Source: Paracoccaceae bacterium
Lineage (GTDB): Bacteria > Pseudomonadota > Alphaproteobacteria > Rhodobacterales > Rhodobacteraceae
Assembly (NCBI GenBank): GCA_016124615.1
Contig: WGNF01000003.1
Location: 558,001 to 622,000, forward strand
Direction of reading: 5' to 3'
Length of the DNA: 64,000 bases
Part shown: positions 10,688-19,851 of the stretch, piece by piece
Position numbering within the stretch: position 1 is the stretch's first letter
How the letters are laid out: each line of letters begins with the position of its first letter
Notes under the pieces: generated by a model
Databases searched by the model: none
What the model was told of the DNA's origin: nothing
What the model saw: the letters and a program-made list of their open reading frames with translations, nothing else
Position numbers and translations under genes: made by a program

Positions 10688-10710
10688 TTTCTTTAGGTTT
10701 CTTAAAGAAA
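10688..10710. promoter_or_regulatory. AT-rich inverted repeat in the DUF6477/DUF6456 control region
   Basis: TTTCTTTA and TAAAGAAA form a perfect 8-base inverted repeat separated by GGTTTCT; the right part alone also reads as TTTCTT-A-AAGAAA. The stretch is strikingly AT-rich against its surroundings and lies between two divergent start codons (10598 and 10813), so it is a plausible operator or promoter core for both genes. Confidence 0.5.
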
Positions 10711-10730
10711 TATGACCGCCGGGTCGTGTG

Positions 10731-10746
10731 TTAACAGGTGGGTAAC
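10731..10746 (+). promoter_or_regulatory. CtrA-like binding site
   Basis: TTAA, seven bases, then GTAAC: one mismatch from the alphaproteobacterial CtrA consensus TTAA-N7-TTAAC. It lies 67 bases before the DUF6456 start. A single near-match is weak evidence alone, but position and the low background of TTAA in this GC-rich DNA favour it. Confidence 0.4.
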
Positions 10747-10812
10747 CAAGGCAACCCACGGTTGCTTCCGGCCCGGACGGCAACTGACGGATCAGGAAGG
10801 CGGGGCGGGGGG

Positions 10813-11931
10813 ATGACGGCCAATATCGGGATGACGTGCGATCTGCCCCAATGGGTGCCCGACGCCGTGCGCCTATACCTTGACCATACCGAGGAAGGGC
10901 TATCGCTGCGGGCGCTGGCCCGGCGCGAGGGCTGCCATGCCTCGACCGTGCTTCGTCAGGTGCGTCGATACGAGAACCGGCGCGACGATCCGTTGATGGA
11001 CGAGGCGCTGGCGCACCTGGGCCGCGCCCATGCGGCCCGGACCCGTTCCCCGGACAGAAAGGACGCCGACATGACCGCCCCGCTTCGCCGCGAGACTTTC
11101 CAGACTGACGAGGCCACCATCGCCCGCGAGGCGCGCCGCATCCTGCGCCGCCTGTCGGAGCCCGGCGCCGTGCTGGCGATCGCCCCCGACATGGACAAGG
11201 CCGCCGTACTGCGCGAAGGCCCCGACGGGCGCACCACCCGCACCGGCGTGATGGACCGCGCGGTGGCGCAGGCCTTCGCGCTGAAAGATTGGATCAGCTG
11301 CCGCACGCCCGGTCGGGTGTCGAGCTACATCCTGACCCCGGCGGGGCGCGCGGCGCTGAAGCGGATGCTGGACGAGGATGGCCGCGCCCGGCAGGGGCTG
11401 GCCGAGGCACCCGCCGCCTTTGGCGACCAGCACCGCGTCTGGGGCGAGCGCGAGGTGCAGGAGCCCGGCGAAGCGCCGCGGCGGCTGCGCTGCAACCTGA
11501 CCGAAAGCCCGGTGACCGCGCTGTCGCGCCGCCGCGACAAGGATGGCGAGCCGTTCCTGGGGCCGGACATGGTGGCGGCGGCCGAACGGCTGCGCGAGGA
11601 TTTCGAACTGGCGCAGCTGGGGCCGCGCGTCGCGCAGAACTGGGACCGGTTCCTGACCGCCGGGGATCGTGGCAGTTTCACCGGCGGCGGCGGCCCGGCC
11701 GAGGGCCCGCGCGCGGCACGCGAACGGGTCGCGGCGGCGCTGCGCGACCTTGGCCCCGGTCTGGGCGACATGGCGCTGCGCTGCTGCTGTTTTCTCGAAG
11801 GGCTGGAGGTGGCCGAGCGCCGCATGGGCTGGTCGGCACGCTCGGGCAAGATCGTGCTGCGCATCGCGCTGATGCGGCTGAAGCGGCATTACGAGGAAAA
11901 CGGCGGGCTGGCGGCGCCGCTGATCGGCTGA
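10813..11931 (+). CDS. HTH protein with DUF6456 domain
   Basis: The 372-residue protein begins with a helix-turn-helix-like region (residues 10-50; PDAVRLYLDHTEEGLSLRA then REGCHASTVLRQVRRYE), a central part, and a C-terminal domain (about residues 245-365; MVAAAERLREDFELAQL, FLEGLEVAERRMGW, KIVLRIALMRLKRHYE) that I assign to DUF6456. A DNA-binding regulator is the simplest reading; no target is known to me. The ATG at 10813 follows a strong GGGGCGGGGGG purine run; an upstream in-frame GTG at 10738 would place the start inside the control region. Three consecutive cysteines (LRCCCFLEG) are odd for the family type. Confidence 0.72.
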   Translation: MTANIGMTCDLPQWVPDAVRLYLDHTEEGLSLRALARREGCHASTVLRQVRRYENRRDDPLMDEALAHLGRAHAARTRSPDRKDADMTAPLRRETFQTDEATIAREARRILRRLSEPGAVLAIAPDMDKAAVLREGPDGRTTRTGVMDRAVAQAFALKDWISCRTPGRVSSYILTPAGRAALKRMLDEDGRARQGLAEAPAAFGDQHRVWGEREVQEPGEAPRRLRCNLTESPVTALSRRRDKDGEPFLGPDMVAAAERLREDFELAQLGPRVAQNWDRFLTAGDRGSFTGGGGPAEGPRAARERVAAALRDLGPGLGDMALRCCCFLEGLEVAERRMGWSARSGKIVLRIALMRLKRHYEENGGLAAPLIG

Positions 11932-12045
11932 GGGCAAAAGCCGGGGGCGGCCTGAGCCATGTGCATGGCGGGGCTGCCCCGGCGGGCGTTGCGCGGGCCG
12001 GGCAAGGGGGTTATGTCAGGGCGAAAGGCCCCGGACCGGAGCAAT

Positions 12046-12999
12046 ATGTTGCGCGACCTGAAAATCCCCGCCGAACGCCACCCGGAAAAGGCGCATCGCG
12101 CCGATACCGCCCAGCCGAAGAAGCCGGACTGGATCCGCGTCAAGGCGCCGACCTCGGCGGGCTACAAGCAGACCCGCGACATCATCCGCGACCAGAAGCT
12201 GGTGACGGTCTGCGAAGAGGCGGGCTGCCCCAACGTCGGCGAATGCTGGAGCCAAGGCCACGCCACCATGATGATCATGGGCGAGATCTGCACCCGCGGC
12301 TGCACCTTCTGCAACGTGGCGACCGGCAAGCCGAAGGCGCTGGATGCGTTCGAGCCGGGGCGGGTCGCCCATGCGGTGGCGCAGCTGGGGTTGAAGCATG
12401 TCGTCATCACCAGCGTCGACCGCGACGACCTGAACGATGGCGGGGCCGAGCATTTCGCCATGACCATCCGCGCCATCCGCCACCGCGCGCCGGAAACCAC
12501 GATCGAGATCCTGACGCCCGATTTCCTGAAATGCCCGCCCTCGGCGCTGGAAACCGTGGTGGCGGCGCGGCCGGACGTGTTCAACCACAACCTTGAAACC
12601 GTGCCGGGGCTTTACCCCGAGGTGAGGCCGGGGGCGCGCTATTTCGCCTCGCTGCGGCTGTTGCAGAAGGTGAAGGAACTGGACCCGACGATGTTCACCA
12701 AGTCGGGCATCATGGTCGGCCTTGGCGAAGACCGGCAGGGCGTGGGCCAGGTGATGGATGACATGCGGGCGGCCGAGGTCGATTTCCTGACCATCGGGCA
12801 ATACCTGCAACCGACGCCGAAGCACCATGTGGTGGACCGGTTCGTGACGCCCGAGGAATTCGCCAGCTACGAGAAAGCCGCCTATGGCAAGGGCTTCCTG
12901 ATGGTCTCGGCGACGCCGCTGACCCGCTCGTCCTACCACGCGGGCGACGATTTCGCCCGGCTGCGCGCGGCGCGGCTGGAAAAGCTGGGGCGGGCCTGA
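12046..12999 (+). CDS. lipA: Lipoyl synthase
   Basis: LipA is a radical-SAM enzyme that inserts two sulfur atoms into protein-bound octanoyl groups to make lipoyl cofactors. In this 317-residue protein the auxiliary cluster cysteines (C56, C61, C67 in [14 protein letters not shown]) and the radical-SAM CxxxCxxC (C82, C86, C89 in CTRGCTFC) are intact, as are [11 protein letters not shown] and the C-terminal [10 protein letters not shown] serine motif. I start at ATG 12046 ([17 protein letters not shown]), preceded by GGAG; longer frames back to 11959 lack similarity. It converges on the ClpP-like membrane protein gene. Confidence 0.95.
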   Translation: MLRDLKIPAERHPEKAHRADTAQPKKPDWIRVKAPTSAGYKQTRDIIRDQKLVTVCEEAGCPNVGECWSQGHATMMIMGEICTRGCTFCNVATGKPKALDAFEPGRVAHAVAQLGLKHVVITSVDRDDLNDGGAEHFAMTIRAIRHRAPETTIEILTPDFLKCPPSALETVVAARPDVFNHNLETVPGLYPEVRPGARYFASLRLLQKVKELDPTMFTKSGIMVGLGEDRQGVGQVMDDMRAAEVDFLTIGQYLQPTPKHHVVDRFVTPEEFASYEKAAYGKGFLMVSATPLTRSSYHAGDDFARLRAARLEKLGRA

Positions 13000-13003
13000 T
13001 CGC

Positions 13004-13831
13004 TCAGGGCGGCAGTACACGGGCAAGCGCCAGTGTGGCGCGGTCGGGAAACCACATCGCAGTGCTGGGTGTTGCGGCGATGCGGGCGATGAACGCAGGC
13101 GCGATGCCCCGGCTTTTGAGGTAGGCGCTGTCGCGCGCCTCTTCGGCGTTCAGATCCAGCAGCGCGATCGTGCCGAGAATGGCATAGGCGTGAAAGCCCA
13201 GCCGCCCCTGCGGGCCAAGGCTGCGGCGGTCGGCGGCGACAAAGACCAGCGTGCAGGCGGACAGACAATCGCCCAGAACCTCGGTTCCCAGACCGCGCGC
13301 GGCGACCCGCTGCGCCAGCGCCCGGGCGGCATAGACCGAACCGCCGGTGCTGTTCAGCCGCAGCGTGGTGAAGCTGGCGGGCGGGGTGACGTCGAACCGG
13401 TTCAGCATCGCATAGTCGATATCGCCGGACATTAGCGCGGTGCCGTCGGCGACCGGCAGCGGCACGACCGGGGCGAGTGCCAGCACCGGCGGCGGAACCT
13501 GCCGCGCCAGATGGTCGAGCCAGCCGCTGAGCATCACCGGCAGGCTGACCAGCACCACCACCTGCAGCGTGAAGCGGGCCAGCCGGTCGGCCACCGGCTC
13601 ATACCCACGCCGGATGCTGTGCCAGGCGCCGGTGACCTGCCAGACCGCCAGCGCGGCGTCGAGCGCCAGCAGCGCCGCGAACAGCGGCCGGGGCAGCGGC
13701 GCGGGCAGGCGGTGCCACGCCAGCGCCAGCAGGATGCGCCCGCCCACCAGCACGCCGAAGACCGCGACCAAGGGCGGCAGCGCGCCCTGCCAGTGGCGTC
13801 GGATCAGGCCGGGGCAGGTCCGGGCCGCCAA
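13004..13831 (-). CDS. Membrane protein with ClpP/crotonase-like protease domain (COG3904 type)
   Basis: The 275-residue protein has three to four hydrophobic helices in the first 110 residues, then a domain resembling ClpP/S49-fold peptidases: LNSTGGSVYAARALAQRV (oxyanion-type GG), DCLSACTLVFVAADRR (candidate nucleophile serine in LSAC) and GRLGFHAY (candidate histidine). Such proteins are predicted periplasmic-side serine hydrolases, not experimentally assigned here. The best start is a TTG at 13829-13831 with GGAG about 8 bases upstream, only 4 bases after the dihaem cytochrome stop. It is the last gene of a three-gene operon with two cytochromes. Confidence 0.68.
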   Translation of the reverse strand: MAARTCPGLIRRHWQGALPPLVAVFGVLVGGRILLALAWHRLPAPLPRPLFAALLALDAALAVWQVTGAWHSIRRGYEPVADRLARFTLQVVVLVSLPVMLSGWLDHLARQVPPPVLALAPVVPLPVADGTALMSGDIDYAMLNRFDVTPPASFTTLRLNSTGGSVYAARALAQRVAARGLGTEVLGDCLSACTLVFVAADRRSLGPQGRLGFHAYAILGTIALLDLNAEEARDSAYLKSRGIAPAFIARIAATPSTAMWFPDRATLALARVLPP

Positions 13832-13835
13832 TGCC

Positions 13836-14726
13836 TCAGCTCCGCGGTGGCAGCAGCTTGAGATAGGCGATGATGGCCTTGCGGTCGCTTTCAGGCAGCT
13901 GGTTGAGGTTGTCGATCACATGCCCCATGTCACCCCCCGCCGAGTCGAAATCGGGGGTCGTGCCGCTGGTCAGGTAGGTCAGAAGATCGTCGGCCGACCA
14001 GTTGAGCTTGGCGGGCGTCAGGTTCGGGATATGCCCCTTGCCGGTCGGGTTGGGCGCCCCCGCCAGCCAGCGTGCGGTGTCCATCGCGCCAAGCGCGTTG
14101 CGCGGCGTGTGGCATTCGCCGCAATGCACCAGCGCCTCGGCCAGATAGCGGCCGCGCGTCTGCTCGGGCGTCAGCGGGCCGGTGATGACCCAGCCGGGGC
14201 GCAGGTAAAGCCAGTTCCAGCCGCCGATCAGGCGGCGGATGGTGAAGGGAAAGCGCAGATCATGTGGCTGGCTGGGGGTGGCGACGGCGGGCAGGGTGGC
14301 AAGGTAGGCCCTCAAGTCCACCACATCCTGCAGGCTTGCGTGGCTGTAAGAGGCATAGGGGAAGGCCGGGTAAAGGTGCTGGCCGGTGGGCGAAAGCCCA
14401 CGGATCATCGCGTTGGCCAGATCGAGCGCCGACCATTTGCCGATGCCATAGGTCGGGTCGTTGGAGATGTTGGGCACCGCAAAGGTGCCGAACTGCGTTA
14501 CCAGCTTCTGGCCGCCGCCAAGGCGCAGCCGGGCATCGCCCTCGGCCTGCTTGTCGGCGTGGCACGAGGCGCAGCCGCCCGCCCAGAACACCAGCCGCCC
14601 GCGCGCGGCATCGCCGCTCAGCCCCGCCAGCGCCGAGGCGGGCAGGGGCTGGGGCCGGGTGATCCACCAGAACACCCCCGCGCCGATCAGCGCGAGGATG
14701 AGGATAAGGGCAAGCGTGCGGCGCAT
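13836..14726 (-). CDS. Membrane-anchored dihaem cytochrome c
   Basis: The 296-residue protein has an N-terminal uncleaved-looking anchor (LALILILALIGAGVFWWI) and two class I cytochrome c domains. The haem motifs are CASCH (residues 52-56) and CGECH (near 190), with candidate methionine ligands in the later loops, for example DMGHVIDNL. Close architectures act as electron carriers for periplasmic dehydrogenases, but no dehydrogenase is encoded here. It follows the cytochrome c' gene by 4 bases, so the two haem proteins are probably partners. Confidence 0.88.
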   Translation of the reverse strand: MRRTLALILILALIGAGVFWWITRPQPLPASALAGLSGDAARGRLVFWAGGCASCHADKQAEGDARLRLGGGQKLVTQFGTFAVPNISNDPTYGIGKWSALDLANAMIRGLSPTGQHLYPAFPYASYSHASLQDVVDLRAYLATLPAVATPSQPHDLRFPFTIRRLIGGWNWLYLRPGWVITGPLTPEQTRGRYLAEALVHCGECHTPRNALGAMDTARWLAGAPNPTGKGHIPNLTPAKLNWSADDLLTYLTSGTTPDFDSAGGDMGHVIDNLNQLPESDRKAIIAYLKLLPPRS

Positions 14727-14730
14727 CGCG

Positions 14731-15195
14731 TCAGTTCAACGGCGCGCGGTATTCCTTGTGGCAGGCACCGCAGGCCGCGAAGACCGGCCCCGCCGCTGCC
14801 TTCAGCCCGTCGAGCCCGCCACCCGCCGCCGCCTGCATCGCCAGCGTCGCCTTGTGCATGTCTGCATATTTGCTCATGAAATCGTCCATCCCGGTCCAGA
14901 TCGCGGGTAGCGCGTGCGACTTCGGATAGGCGCCGTTGTCGGTGCCCGCCGGAAACATCGGCGTAATGTCCATCGAGGTGACGGCTTCCAGATCGTTGGC
15001 GGCAATGGTCGCCATCTTGGCGTCGTAGGGCACCTTGCCCTGCGCCATCTGGCCCAGTTGCCCGGCGAAGAAGGTCTGCAGCCGCATCAGCGACTGGCGC
15101 GCGCCGACGGCGGCATCACCGGCGGGGTCGGACAGAGCGGCCGAGGCGAGGCCCGCGACCAGCGCCGACAGGGCAAGTGAACGAAGAACTTTCAT
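14731..15195 (-). CDS. Cytochrome c'/c-556 family protein
   Basis: The 154-residue precursor has a Sec signal peptide (MKVLRSLALSALVAGLASA), a four-helix-bundle body and the single C-terminal haem motif CGACH in FAACGACHKEYR, the arrangement of class II cytochromes c (c' and c-556). These bind NO or act as periplasmic carriers, depending on the sixth ligand; methionines in DAAVGARQSLMRLQ make the six-coordinate c-556 type possible. I start at the ATG at 15193-15195. It heads the operon with the dihaem cytochrome and the ClpP-like membrane protein. Confidence 0.87.
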   Translation of the reverse strand: MKVLRSLALSALVAGLASAALSDPAGDAAVGARQSLMRLQTFFAGQLGQMAQGKVPYDAKMATIAANDLEAVTSMDITPMFPAGTDNGAYPKSHALPAIWTGMDDFMSKYADMHKATLAMQAAAGGGLDGLKAAAGPVFAACGACHKEYRAPLN

Positions 15196-15318
15196 GGATG
15201 AAACTCCGGTGTTGGACAGGTTCAATGCGATCTTGGGCGATGTTAGGGCACCCGGCACGGATTGCCACTAACCATTCTGTTCCACACAAAGGCGTGACAA
15301 TCTGCCCCCGGCACGGGG

Positions 15319-15504
15319 TCAGAACCGGCGCGGCAGCCGCAGCGGGCGGTTCACCGTGGCCCAGGCGGGCCAGCCCCAGACATGCTCGATCCCCGCCAGC
15401 AGCAGGCAGGCCGCGACGACACCCAGCACGACCGCCACTTGCCGCGCCGGGGGCGGATGGCGCGACCAGCGGGACATCCGCAAGAGCCAGCGCAGCGGGT
15501 CCAT
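15319..15504 (-). CDS. Small single-span membrane protein downstream of hpt (61 aa)
   Basis: The peptide [18 protein letters not shown] is followed by one transmembrane helix (QVAVVLGVVAACLLLAGIEHV) and a short basic tail. Its ATG overlaps the hpt stop by one base (TGATG), which is good evidence that it is translated by coupling. I do not know a function. The basic N-terminus before the helix predicts N-in topology. Confidence 0.65.
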   Translation of the reverse strand: MDPLRWLLRMSRWSRHPPPARQVAVVLGVVAACLLLAGIEHVWGWPAWATVNRPLRLPRRF

Positions 15505-16037
15505 CAGGTAAAGCGCACCTTGCCGATATAGGGCAGGTTGCGGTTGCGCTGTGCGTAGTCGATGCCGTAGCCGACCACGAATTCGTCGGGGATCTCGAAC
15601 CCCGTCCATGTCGCGCGAATCGGCACCTCGCGGCGCGAGGGTTTATCCAGCAGCACGCAGGCCTCGACGCAGTTCGGGTCGCGCGTGGCCAGCAGCTTGA
15701 GCACATGGGTCAGGGTGAAACCGGTATCGACGATATCCTCGACCACCAGCACGTCGCGCCCGGCAATCTCGCCGCGCAGGTCTTTCAGCACCCGCACCTC
15801 ACGCGAACTTTCGGTGGAATCGCCGTAGCTGGACACTTCCAGAAAATCGACCTCGATCGGCAGATCAATTTCCCGCACCAGATCGGCGATGAAGATGAAA
15901 GAGCCGCGCAGCAGGCCCACCACCACCAGCTTGTCGGTGCCGGCAAAACGTGTGCTGATCTCGCGCGCCAGTCCCTCGACCCGTGCGGCAATCGCCTTGG
16001 CCGAGATCATCTGGTCTATGACATAAGGTCTCTGCAC
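15504..16037 (-). CDS. hpt: Hypoxanthine phosphoribosyltransferase
   Basis: This purine-salvage enzyme makes IMP (or GMP) from the base and PRPP. The 177-residue protein has the PRPP-binding signature [17 protein letters not shown], the pyrophosphate loop VGLLRGSF and the base-binding [30 protein letters not shown] region. The start is GTG at 16035-16037. The stop overlaps the start of a 61-residue membrane peptide gene. Confidence 0.95.
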   Translation of the reverse strand: MQRPYVIDQMISAKAIAARVEGLAREISTRFAGTDKLVVVGLLRGSFIFIADLVREIDLPIEVDFLEVSSYGDSTESSREVRVLKDLRGEIAGRDVLVVEDIVDTGFTLTHVLKLLATRDPNCVEACVLLDKPSRREVPIRATWTGFEIPDEFVVGYGIDYAQRNRNLPYIGKVRFT

Positions 16038-16110
16038 CGTGCCTGCCCCTTGATTTCGGCGCGGAAACTATCGAAGTCTGCCGCCCAAGTCATCAACCTT
16101 CCAAGGCCCC

Positions 16111-16578
16111 ATGCCGAAGCACCACGAAACCCGTTCGCTGCCTTACACCGCACAGGAAATGTACGATCTGGTGGCCGATGTCGCCGCCTATCCGCAGTTC
16201 CTGCCCTGGACCGCCGCGGCGCGGATCCGGTCGCGCACGCCCATCGAGGGCGGCGGCGAGGTGATGGAGGCCGACCTCGTGATCTCGTTCAAGGTGTTCC
16301 GCGAACGCTTCGGCAGCCGGGTAACGTTATGGCCCGCGGCAATGAAGATCGACACCGAATACCTTGACGGGCCGTTCAAGTTCATGCGCTCGAACTGGTC
16401 GTTTCGCGACCGGCCGCAGGGCGGCTGCGAGATCGAGTTCTTCGTGGATTTCGAGTTTCGCAACGCGATCCTGCAAGGCATCATCGGCGTCGTCTTCAAC
16501 GAGGCGATGCAGCGCGTGGTGAAGGCGTTCGAGCGGCGCGCGGTGGAGCTTTACGGCGCCCGCACGCTTCAGCCCTGA
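16111..16578 (+). CDS. COQ10/RatA-like START-domain protein
   Basis: The 155-residue protein ([39 protein letters not shown], ending in an [11 protein letters not shown] helix) fits the polyketide cyclase/START family containing mitochondrial COQ10 and E. coli RatA. In alphaproteobacteria the likely role is ubiquinone binding and delivery; a RatA-like toxin role is less likely as no antitoxin-like partner (RatB type) lies beside it. It converges with pncC, their coding ends overlapping by 10 bases. Confidence 0.85.
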   Translation: MPKHHETRSLPYTAQEMYDLVADVAAYPQFLPWTAAARIRSRTPIEGGGEVMEADLVISFKVFRERFGSRVTLWPAAMKIDTEYLDGPFKFMRSNWSFRDRPQGGCEIEFFVDFEFRNAILQGIIGVVFNEAMQRVVKAFERRAVELYGARTLQP

Positions 16579-17048
16579 CCGGGCAGCGCAGCGATCAGCA
16601 TCCGCAGCGCATGCGCCACGCTGAGCGCGCGCACGGTGCCGCGGCCCAGGGGGCCAAGGTCGATGGTTTCGGTATGGGTGGGCAGCCCCTTGCGCGCCAG
16701 CCCGAAGCAGACCCGCCCCTCGGGCTTGAACTCGGACCCGCCGGGGCCCGCGATGCCGGTGACGGAAACCGCCAGCGTCGCCTCTGACCGCGTCAGCGCG
16801 CCTTCGGCCATCTCGCGCGCGACCGGTTCGGAAACGGCGCCGTGGGCCAGCAGGGTTTCGGCCTTGACCCCCAGCATGGCGCGCTTGGCGGCGTTGGAAT
16901 AGGTGACGAAGCCGCGATCGAAGATGTCGGACGATCCCGGCACCTCGGTGATGGCCGACGAGATCAGGCCGCCGGTGCAGCTTTCGGCGGTGGCGATCTT
17001 TGCCCCCGCGGCGCGGGCGGCGGCCAGCAGCACCTCGGCCTGGGTCAT
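16569..17048 (-). CDS. pncC: CinA C-terminal domain protein, nicotinamide-nucleotide amidase
   Basis: The 159-residue protein is a stand-alone CinA C-terminal domain. It has the catalytic [21 protein letters not shown] segment, [12 protein letters not shown] and [20 protein letters not shown], all signature blocks. PncC hydrolyses nicotinamide mononucleotide to nicotinate mononucleotide in NAD recycling. The ATG overlaps the pgpA stop by 4 bases, making it the last gene of an ispDF-pgpA-pncC operon. Confidence 0.92.
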   Translation of the reverse strand: MTQAEVLLAAARAAGAKIATAESCTGGLISSAITEVPGSSDIFDRGFVTYSNAAKRAMLGVKAETLLAHGAVSEPVAREMAEGALTRSEATLAVSVTGIAGPGGSEFKPEGRVCFGLARKGLPTHTETIDLGPLGRGTVRALSVAHALRMLIAALPGQG

Positions 17049-17545
17049 CGCATCAGCACCCCGTGGTAGAACCCGGCGGCCACCACCACCACGACCCCCG
17101 CCATCGCCCCGGCGTAAAGGTCATCCAGCATCACCCCCGCCGCATCGTGCCGCCGGTCGGCGCGCCCGACGATCCAGGGTTTCCAGATGTCGAACAGGCG
17201 GAAGAAGATGAAGGCGGTGACATAGCCGGGCCAGGGAAAATTCCAGGTGTCGAGCCCGGCGAACCAGAGCCCGGCCGAGGGCGCGCACATGGCCAGCCAC
17301 TGGCCCGCGACCTCGTCGATGACGATCTCGGACGGGTCGGTATCGCCCGGCGCGCGGGTGGCCAGATCGGCGCGCACGACGGCGAAGCCCAGCAGGCTGA
17401 CCAGGATGGTGCAGACCAGCAACAGCGGGAAGCCCCCGACACCGTGCAGGAAGATGGCGAAGACGACGGCCAGCGCCGAGGCCCAGGTGCCGCTGCCGGG
17501 CTGCACGTTGCCGACGCCGAAGAGGGTGGCGATCATCCGGTTCAT
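17045..17545 (-). CDS. pgpA: Phosphatidylglycerophosphatase A
   Basis: The 166-residue membrane protein removes phosphate from phosphatidylglycerophosphate to give phosphatidylglycerol. It has the PgpA motifs [14 protein letters not shown] near the N-terminus, [13 protein letters not shown] (metal-binding acidic residues) and [10 protein letters not shown], and four hydrophobic helices. The ATG at 17543-17545 overlaps the ispDF stop (ATGA); the long upstream frame is only the shadow of ispDF. Confidence 0.92.
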   Translation of the reverse strand: MNRMIATLFGVGNVQPGSGTWASALAVVFAIFLHGVGGFPLLLVCTILVSLLGFAVVRADLATRAPGDTDPSEIVIDEVAGQWLAMCAPSAGLWFAGLDTWNFPWPGYVTAFIFFRLFDIWKPWIVGRADRRHDAAGVMLDDLYAGAMAGVVVVVAAGFYHGVLMR

Positions 17546-18681
17546 GCGCCCACCAGCGTCGCGGTGGCCAGCGCCGCGATCCCTTCCTCGCGCCCGGTGA
17601 ACCCGAGCCGTTCGGTTGTCGTTGCCTTGACGCTCACCCGGTCCTCCTCGACGCCCAGAATGCGGGCGAGTTCCCGTTGCATTTCGGTTGCATGCGGCCC
17701 GATCTTCGGACGCTCGCACATCAGTGTGACATCGCAATTCGTCAGCCGGAAGCCCCGGGCGCGCATCAGGGCGGTGGCATGGGCCAGAAAGATTTCCGAG
17801 GCGGCGCCCTTCCACTGCGGGTCGCTGGGCGGGAAATGGCGGCCGATATCGCCCGCCGCCAGCGCGCCATAGATCGCGTCGGTCAGCGCGTGCATGCCCA
17901 CATCGGCGTCGGAATGGCCGACAAGGCCCTTGGGATGCGCGATCCTGACACCGCAGAGCCAGACATGGTCGCCCGGCCCGAAAGCGTGAACGTCGAAGCC
18001 GTTGCCCGTGCGAATGTCCATCTGGCGGCCTTGCAGGATACGTTCGGCCCGGTCGAAATCGCCGGGGTAGGTGAGTTTCAGGTTGTCGTCATCGCCCTCG
18101 ACGATGGTGACGTCAAGACCGGCGGCGCGGGCGACCTCGACATCATCGGCGGCACCGCCCGGATGGGCGCGGTGGGCGGCAAGGATAGCATCGAAGGCGA
18201 AGGCCTGTGGCGTCTGCGCGCGGTAAAGCCCGTCGCGCGGAACGGTGCCGACGACGCGCCCGCCTGCGCCGCGCCAGAGCGCATCGGTGACGGGCAGGGC
18301 GGGCGCTGCCGCGGCGGCGGTGTCGAGCGCGACCAGCAGGCGGTGGATCAGCGCGGCGCTGACCAGCGGCCGGGCGCCGTCATGGATCAGCACGCGGGTC
18401 ACGCCCTGGCCCACGAGCGACTCCAGCGCCGCCTTTACCGAGGCGTCGCGCGTGGCGCCGCCCGGCACGGCGGTGATTCGGTCGCCCAGCAGCGGCGCGG
18501 CGCGGGCCATGTCGTCGGGATGCAGCGCCAGCACGATACGGTCGATCGCCGCCAGCGCCGCAAAGGCTGCAAGCGTATGGGCCAGCACCGGACGGCCCGC
18601 GAGTATCCGCCACTGCTTCGGCAAGACCCCGCCCGCACGGGTGCCGCGCCCGGCGGCGACAAGGATCGCAGCGGTTGTCAT
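17542..18681 (-). CDS. ispDF: Bifunctional IspD/IspF isoprenoid enzyme
   Basis: This 379-residue fusion performs two steps of the MEP pathway. The N-terminal IspD domain (about residues 1-220; [27 protein letters not shown]) is 2-C-methyl-D-erythritol 4-phosphate cytidylyltransferase. The C-terminal IspF domain (about 222-379; [39 protein letters not shown]) makes the cyclodiphosphate, with the DxH zinc motif present. Fusion is common in alphaproteobacteria. GGAGGCAAG precedes the ATG at 18679-18681. It is divergent from dusB. Confidence 0.96.
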   Translation of the reverse strand: MTTAAILVAAGRGTRAGGVLPKQWRILAGRPVLAHTLAAFAALAAIDRIVLALHPDDMARAAPLLGDRITAVPGGATRDASVKAALESLVGQGVTRVLIHDGARPLVSAALIHRLLVALDTAAAAAPALPVTDALWRGAGGRVVGTVPRDGLYRAQTPQAFAFDAILAAHRAHPGGAADDVEVARAAGLDVTIVEGDDDNLKLTYPGDFDRAERILQGRQMDIRTGNGFDVHAFGPGDHVWLCGVRIAHPKGLVGHSDADVGMHALTDAIYGALAAGDIGRHFPPSDPQWKGAASEIFLAHATALMRARGFRLTNCDVTLMCERPKIGPHATEMQRELARILGVEEDRVSVKATTTERLGFTGREEGIAALATATLVGA

Positions 18682-18699
18682 CTTGCCTCCATCATGCGA

Positions 18700-18722
18700 C
18701 GGCATCTGTCTAGGCGATGCCG
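18700..18722. repeat. Inverted repeat in the ispDF/dusB divergent region
   Basis: CGGCATC and GATGCCG form a 7-base perfect inverted repeat around a 9-base centre, 19 bases upstream of the ispDF start. It sits in the 186-base region between the divergent ispDF and dusB genes and could be an operator or leader hairpin for ispDF. I found no convincing full promoter in the rest of the gap. Confidence 0.35.
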
Positions 18723-18867
18723 GGGCCGCTGACAACGTGCGGGGGGATCGGGCAGATGCGCCTAAAAGATGTGCAAAGCGCATTTTCTGACCATATGGTT
18801 CAACCCGTCCGATTGCCAAGGCCGAGGTCAACCACTAGCTGCAAAGACAAGCGTAAGGATTGGGCAG

Positions 18868-19851
18868 TTGTCGATTAGACTTGCAGGCGAAGCGATCGAC
18901 CCACCGGTGCTGCTGGCGCCGATGGCGGGCATCACGGATCTGCCGTTCCGGCGTATCGTGGCGGGTTTCGGCGCGGGCCTCGTGGTCAGCGAGATGGTCG
19001 CCAGCCGCGAAGTGGTCGCGGCACAGCCCGAGGCGCGGGCGCGGGCGGAGCTGGGTTTTGGCGAAGCCGCCACCTCGGTGCAGCTGGCCGGGCACGAGGC
19101 GCACTGGATGGCCGAGGCCGCGCGGCTGGTCGAGGCACAGGGCGCGCGGGTGATCGATATCAACATGGGCTGCCCGGCGCGGCGGGTCACCACCGGCTAT
19201 TCCGGTTCGGCGCTGATGCGCGATCTGGATCACGCGCTGCGGCTGATCGACGCGGTGGTGGGTGCGGTCAAGGTGCCGGTGACGCTGAAGACCCGGCTGG
19301 GCTGGGACGGCGACACGCTGAACGCGGCCGAACTGGCGCGGCGGGCGGAAGGCGCGGGGGTGCAGATGATCACCATCCACGGCCGCACCCGCTGCCAGTT
19401 CTACACCGGCCGCGCCGACTGGGCCGCGATCCGCGCCGTCAAGGATGCGGTGACGATTCCGGTGATCGCGAACGGCGACATCACCGACGCGGGAACCGCC
19501 CGCGCGGCGCTGCGGCTGTCGGGCGCCGATGGCGTGATGGTGGGGCGCGGCGTGCAGGGGCGGCCCTGGGCGCTGGCCGAAATCGGCGCGGCGCTTTATG
19601 GGCGCCCGGCGCCGGTGGTGCCGGTCGGCGCGGCGCTGGCCGATCTGGTCGCGGCGCATCACGACGCGGTGCTGACCTTCTACGGCGCCGAGCTGGGGCT
19701 GAAGGTCGCGCGCAAACATCTGGGCTGGTATTGCGAGGCGGCGAGCGTCGCGGCTCCGCTGCGCCACGCGCTTGTCACCGCGGCATCGGCCGCGCTGGCG
19801 CAGGCGCTGATCCGCACCGCCTTTGACGAAACCGAACGGGTGGCGGCATGA
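18868..19851 (+). CDS. dusB: tRNA-dihydrouridine synthase (NifR3 family)
   Basis: This FMN enzyme reduces specific uridines in the tRNA D-loop. The 327-residue protein has PPVLLAPMAGITDLPFRR, the catalytic cysteine in INMGCPARRVTTGYSGSALM, and the FMN-phosphate site ANGDITDAGTA/GADGVMVGRGVQGRPW. The best start is TTG at 18868-18870 (MSIRLAGEAIDPP), 8 bases after AAGGA; there is no in-frame ATG near the conserved N-terminus. It is the first gene of the classical nifR3-ntrB-ntrC order, overlapping ntrB by 4 bases. Confidence 0.94.
   Translation: MSIRLAGEAIDPPVLLAPMAGITDLPFRRIVAGFGAGLVVSEMVASREVVAAQPEARARAELGFGEAATSVQLAGHEAHWMAEAARLVEAQGARVIDINMGCPARRVTTGYSGSALMRDLDHALRLIDAVVGAVKVPVTLKTRLGWDGDTLNAAELARRAEGAGVQMITIHGRTRCQFYTGRADWAAIRAVKDAVTIPVIANGDITDAGTARAALRLSGADGVMVGRGVQGRPWALAEIGAALYGRPAPVVPVGAALADLVAAHHDAVLTFYGAELGLKVARKHLGWYCEAASVAAPLRHALVTAASAALAQALIRTAFDETERVAA

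Noticed and set aside
15212-15225. FNR-like box upstream of the cytochrome c' gene
   Set aside because: TTGGACAGGTTCAA differs from the FNR consensus at three of ten positions and sits too close to the start codon.
16111-16578. RatA-type toxin reading of the START-domain protein
   Set aside because: No RatB-like partner adjacent; alphaproteobacterial homologues are better explained as COQ10-like ubiquinone carriers.
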